Origin: Methanocella_A sp963792125
Lineage (GTDB): Archaea > Halobacteriota > Methanocellia > Methanocellales > Methanocellaceae
DNA: 64,000 bases
Reading direction: 5' to 3'
Assembly: GCA_963792125.1 (NCBI GenBank)
Contig: CAWBVA010000012.1
Location: 930,001 to 994,000, forward strand
A program made the translations under genes and the position numbers. Under the pieces are notes generated by a model. That model was given only the letters and a program-made list of their open reading frames with translations, searched no databases and was not told the origin of the DNA. Positions 61,104-64,000 of this stretch are shown piece after piece (position 1 is the stretch's first letter; every line of letters begins with the position of its first letter).

Positions 61104-62825
61104 TCATTTCTGCAGGAACGCGTTGAGCGCGTCATACGAAAGCGTGTTCAGCGTCCTCGCCTTCGTAGCCCGGCCCCGCCGTGCGTTGTGTACCCCGTAT
61201 TCTATGAAGCACAGTTCGGCGATCGAGTGGGAGTCGGTGTCTATGGATATCATGGCCCCGGCTTCCATCGCTTTGCCGACGTTCTCGTCACTGAGGTCCA
61301 GGCGGTCCGGGTAGGCGTTCACCTCCAGCACCTTATCGTGCTCCACGGCGGCCTCGATGATGCGGTCCATATCCAGCGCCGTGGGCTCTCTCCGGCCGAT
61401 TATACGCGATGTCGGGTGTGCCAGGATGGTCAGATACTCATTCTCCAGCGCGTTGAGCACCCTGCGGGTGATCGTGTCGGCGTCCTGCCGCATGTTCATG
61501 TGGACGGAGCCGACCACGACGTCCAGGTCGGCCAGCACGTCGTCGGGCAGGTCGAGGCTGCCGTCGGTCAGGATGTCGACCTCGCTGCCCTTTAGTATCG
61601 TGAAGCCCTCCAGCGTATCGTTGAGCCTGTCGATTTCCACCATCTGGTCGCGCAGCTTCTCCACGCTCAAGCCGTTGGCGATATGCAGCGACCGGGAGTG
61701 GTCGCAGATGGCGATGTACTCGTATCCCATCGCCCTCGCCGCCATGGCCATGTCCCTGATGCTGTTGGAGCCGTCGCTCCACTCCGTGTGCACGTGCAGG
61801 TCGCCTTTGATACTATCCTGCATGATCAGGTCGGGGAGGGTACCCTCTCTCGCGGTCTCTATCTCGCCTTTGCCTTCCCGCAGCTCGGGCGGGATGTATT
61901 CGAGGCCCAGCGACCGGTACAGGCCCTCTTCGTCCGGGAAGGTCCTGCGTTCGCCCGTCGCCTCGACATAGTACCCGTCGTGGCCTAGCCTGACCCCCTG
62001 TCCGGCGGCGTATTCCGTAAGACACCGCAGGTGATCGTCAGAGCCGGTGTCCCAGACCATGTGGAGCCCGTAGTCTTCCGGGCTTACCACCTCCAGCGTC
62101 GCGTCCATGCGGTAACGGGTGGTGATCCTGGCATAGTGGCTTCCCCGTTCTTTGACCGCCTTGCTCAGCGGATTGTTGCAGAAGCAGTCGACGATCTCTT
62201 CCGGGTTGCCGGCGACGGCCAGGATGTTGACATCGCCGGCCAGCGTCTTCCACCGGCGGATGCTCCCGGCGACGTCTGCCCTGACTAAGCCTTCGCAGTC
62301 CGAGAAATAGTTCATCAGGTCCATGGCGATGGCCCGGGCCCGGTAGATCGGGGTGCGCACCTCGCCCTGCATCTTCTGGTACCTGTCGACGGACTCGAGG
62401 ATTTTCTGTTCCATGCGTTCGCCCATCCCCCTGACCTTCCTGATCTGGTGAGACTTCGCGGCCTTGCGGAAGTCGTCCACGGTCCTCGCCCCCAGGGCCC
62501 GGTAGACCTTCAGCGCGGTCTTGCGGCCGATGCCCGGCACCTCAACGACCTCGTAGAGCTCCGGGGGCACGTCTTTTTTTAGCGACTCGTACATCCTGCT
62601 CTGGCCGGTGTCCAGGATTTCCGCGATGGTGCCGGCGATGCTCTCCCCGACGCCCGGGATGTCCCGCAGGCGGCCTTCACGGTAGTATTCGTTCACGTCG
62701 CCTTCCAGGCTCTCGACGCTCTGCGCCGCCTTGCGGTAGGCACGGATACGGTAGGCGTCGTCGCCCTCCAGCTCCAGCAGCTTCGAGATGCCGAAAAGGG
62801 CTTCCGCGACTTGCCCGTTGTTCAA
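61104..62825 (-). CDS. polX: Family X DNA polymerase with PHP domain
   Basis: 573 residues. N-terminal helix-hairpin-helix repeats (LRDIPGVGESIAGTIAEILD; VVEVPGIGRKTALKVYRALG), the pol-beta-like palm (VRADVAGSIRRWKTLAGDVN, with catalytic-site Asp), and a C-terminal PHP phosphoesterase (GDLHVHTEWSDGSNSIRDMA; DHSRS; HPTSRIIGRRE). Base-excision repair and 3'-end trimming are the known roles of such fusions. I start at TTG 62825 (MNNGQVAEALFGISKL), after GGAGGAGAAG; the frame runs upstream into nonsense. The start overlaps the previous gene's stop (TTGA). Confidence 0.94.
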   Translation of the reverse strand: MNNGQVAEALFGISKLLELEGDDAYRIRAYRKAAQSVESLEGDVNEYYREGRLRDIPGVGESIAGTIAEILDTGQSRMYESLKKDVPPELYEVVEVPGIGRKTALKVYRALGARTVDDFRKAAKSHQIRKVRGMGERMEQKILESVDRYQKMQGEVRTPIYRARAIAMDLMNYFSDCEGLVRADVAGSIRRWKTLAGDVNILAVAGNPEEIVDCFCNNPLSKAVKERGSHYARITTRYRMDATLEVVSPEDYGLHMVWDTGSDDHLRCLTEYAAGQGVRLGHDGYYVEATGERRTFPDEEGLYRSLGLEYIPPELREGKGEIETAREGTLPDLIMQDSIKGDLHVHTEWSDGSNSIRDMAMAARAMGYEYIAICDHSRSLHIANGLSVEKLRDQMVEIDRLNDTLEGFTILKGSEVDILTDGSLDLPDDVLADLDVVVGSVHMNMRQDADTITRRVLNALENEYLTILAHPTSRIIGRREPTALDMDRIIEAAVEHDKVLEVNAYPDRLDLSDENVGKAMEAGAMISIDTDSHSIAELCFIEYGVHNARRGRATKARTLNTLSYDALNAFLQK

Positions 62826-64000
62826 CTTCTCCTCCTCTCTCCTTCGGCGTAGACCCGGATCGCCTTCTCCTCCACCGGGCAGTTGTGCTGGCAAGAGCCG
62901 CAGCCCACGCAAAGGTCTTCTTTGACCTTTGGCCGCAGCCTGTCGGCGCCCGCTATCGCACGGACCGGGCAGACCTCGTCGCACACGAGGCAGCTATACC
63001 CGTTTTTCCACGCCCAGCACAGCCCTGTATCGATCCTGGCAGTCCCTATTTTCACTTTGTCGACAGGCAGGCTTATAATCGCGCCTGTGGGGCAGACCTG
63101 GCCGCAGGTGCCACAGCGCTGGCATATGCCCCTGCCGAAGTCCAGAGAGGGCGTGAACGCCCGCTCCAGTCCCGAGTCCAGGCCGGCAGGGGTGATGACC
63201 TCGCCCACACATGCTTTGACGCAGCTACCGCAGCGCACGCAGGCGGCGTTGAACTTTTCCTCGACGAGAGAGCCCGGCGGCCTGATCAGTGCGTTCCGGG
63301 AGGTCAGGGCTGAAGCTATGGCATCCGAAGCGGCGAGCGCAGCCAGCGCAGCAACACCCGCGAGGAACGATCTCCGGGAGTGCGAGACCGCCGGGGCCTG
63401 CGGCTTTGAGGGCGCGAAGCTGATGGCGTCCTGCGGGCAGACCCGCTCGCACTTCAGGCATTTCGTGCAGGCGGTCGCGTCCCATTTGTTGTTTTTAGCG
63501 ATAGCTCCCATGGGACAGGCCCGGTGGCATTTCATACAGCTGTTACAATGATCATTCAGTCTGCGCCCGAAGGGCGATGCGACGGCAACGAGGCCCAGCA
63601 TGCCGCCCAGCGGACACAGTGCCCGGCACCAGAAACGTTCTATCAGCGGGGATGCGGCCACCATGAGGATGAGCACGGCCGGTATCCCGGCACCAGCCCA
63701 GACGAGGTACGACGCGCGCTGGAAAACGACCATCGGGTCCAGGACCGACAGTACGCTGAGCGTAAACACGGATGACAGCAGCACCGCGGCCAGGACGCCG
63801 AACTGCAGGTAGCCAAACCGGTCCCTGTTTGATTTGCCGGCCCGGGGGCGCAGGCGGGCCGCGACGTCGGACAGGAAGCCCACGGGGCAGGCCCAGCCGC
63901 AAAAGGCCCGCCCCAGCAGCAGCGTCCCCAGCAGGAATGCGGCCACCGGCAGAACGTCGGGCATCCACGCGCTCCGGTTGAAAATGATCGCACCGATCCC
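62822..64000 (-). CDS. NapH/MauN-like membrane ferredoxin with internal Tat-like segment (5' end cut by window)
   Basis: The frame is open to the window edge, so the N-terminus is missing. Seen: membrane segments with FCGWACPVGF and FWCRALCPLGGM, then 4Fe-4S clusters CNSCMKCHRACP and CTKCLKCERVCP; an internal SRRSFLAGVAALAALAASDA resembling a twin-arginine signal/anchor; then further clusters CVRCGSCVKACV, CQRCGTCGQVCP, CLVCDEVCP and CVGCGSCQHNCP. This looks like NapH fused to NapG (MauM). An electron-transfer role at the membrane; partner unknown. About 390 residues visible. Translationally coupled to polX. Confidence 0.88.
   Translation of the reverse strand, partial: GIGAIIFNRSAWMPDVLPVAAFLLGTLLLGRAFCGWACPVGFLSDVAARLRPRAGKSNRDRFGYLQFGVLAAVLLSSVFTLSVLSVLDPMVVFQRASYLVWAGAGIPAVLILMVAASPLIERFWCRALCPLGGMLGLVAVASPFGRRLNDHCNSCMKCHRACPMGAIAKNNKWDATACTKCLKCERVCPQDAISFAPSKPQAPAVSHSRRSFLAGVAALAALAASDAIASALTSRNALIRPPGSLVEEKFNAACVRCGSCVKACVGEVITPAGLDSGLERAFTPSLDFGRGICQRCGTCGQVCPTGAIISLPVDKVKIGTARIDTGLCWAWKNGYSCLVCDEVCPVRAIAGADRLRPKVKEDLCVGCGSCQHNCPVEEKAIRVYAEGERRRS

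Overview
The window looks like a chromosomal segment of a methanogenic euryarchaeon. Gene content fits the Methanocellales (Methanocella-like), but that placement is an inference from content and was not tested by a search. Archaeal markers seen directly include an Orc1/Cdc6 initiator, the DP1 small subunit of the D-family DNA polymerase, archaeal NAC, two-domain Cdc48, class I HMG-CoA reductase and an isoprenyl diphosphate synthase for ether lipids, AMP phosphorylase, archaeal CCA-adding enzyme, S26B signal peptidases, a class II aspartate transcarbamoylase pair (pyrB-pyrI), HypF, and TATA-like boxes upstream of several genes. Base composition is GC-rich in genes and strongly AT-rich in the main intergenic spacers.

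Layout. 0-6.8 kb: end of a duplicated cupin/zinc-ribbon protein, a GC-rich repeat, pyrB-pyrI, a Met-rich fasciclin protein, hmgA, tRNA m1A methyltransferase. 6.9-10 kb: NAC gene, a 1.3-kb AT-rich spacer with inverted origin-recognition-box-like sequences, then orc1/cdc6; this is a good candidate chromosomal origin. 10-22.5 kb: two signal peptidases around a cysteine-free peroxiredoxin-fold protein, polB (DP1), isoprenyl synthase, cdc48, glucose dehydrogenase-like MDR enzyme, GC-rich repeats, a secreted papain-like protein, AMP phosphorylase. 22.5-32.4 kb: potassium region. Two paralogous secreted, sequon-rich proteins each diverge from a potassium transporter (trkH; kdpABC plus a kinase-less KdpD). 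The two transporter promoters and leaders share sequence, spacing and a tiny upstream ORF abutting the start codon. 32.5-44.3 kb: small zinc proteins, a PIN-domain pair, a large DEVH helicase, DnaJ membrane protein, a 24-residue Cys/Lys protein, two regulators, hypF, a bactofilin-like protein, 2-Cys peroxiredoxin, tRNA-Thr(GGT). 44.4-52.5 kb: three PAS histidine kinases with the same unusual H-box, a DnaQ-type exonuclease and an alpha/beta hydrolase. 52.7-64 kb: phosphoesterase, nuclease-like ORF, DMT transporter, secreted proteins, HDAC-family enzyme, and the cluster polyferredoxin-polX-thpR-cca.

Two features run across the window. First, at least three families of long intergenic palindromes (arms about 30-100 nt) recur, mostly in gaps between convergent genes; arms differ in sequence between sites but stay self-complementary. 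Second, about 20 single-base reading-frame breaks split otherwise well-conserved genes, clustered at 22.8-33.5 kb and 44.7-54.3 kb. Their density in genes such as kdpA and kdpB is more easily explained by base-calling error than by decay, and I annotate those genes as whole loci with breaks marked. No CRISPR array, rRNA, intact transposase or prophage was seen.
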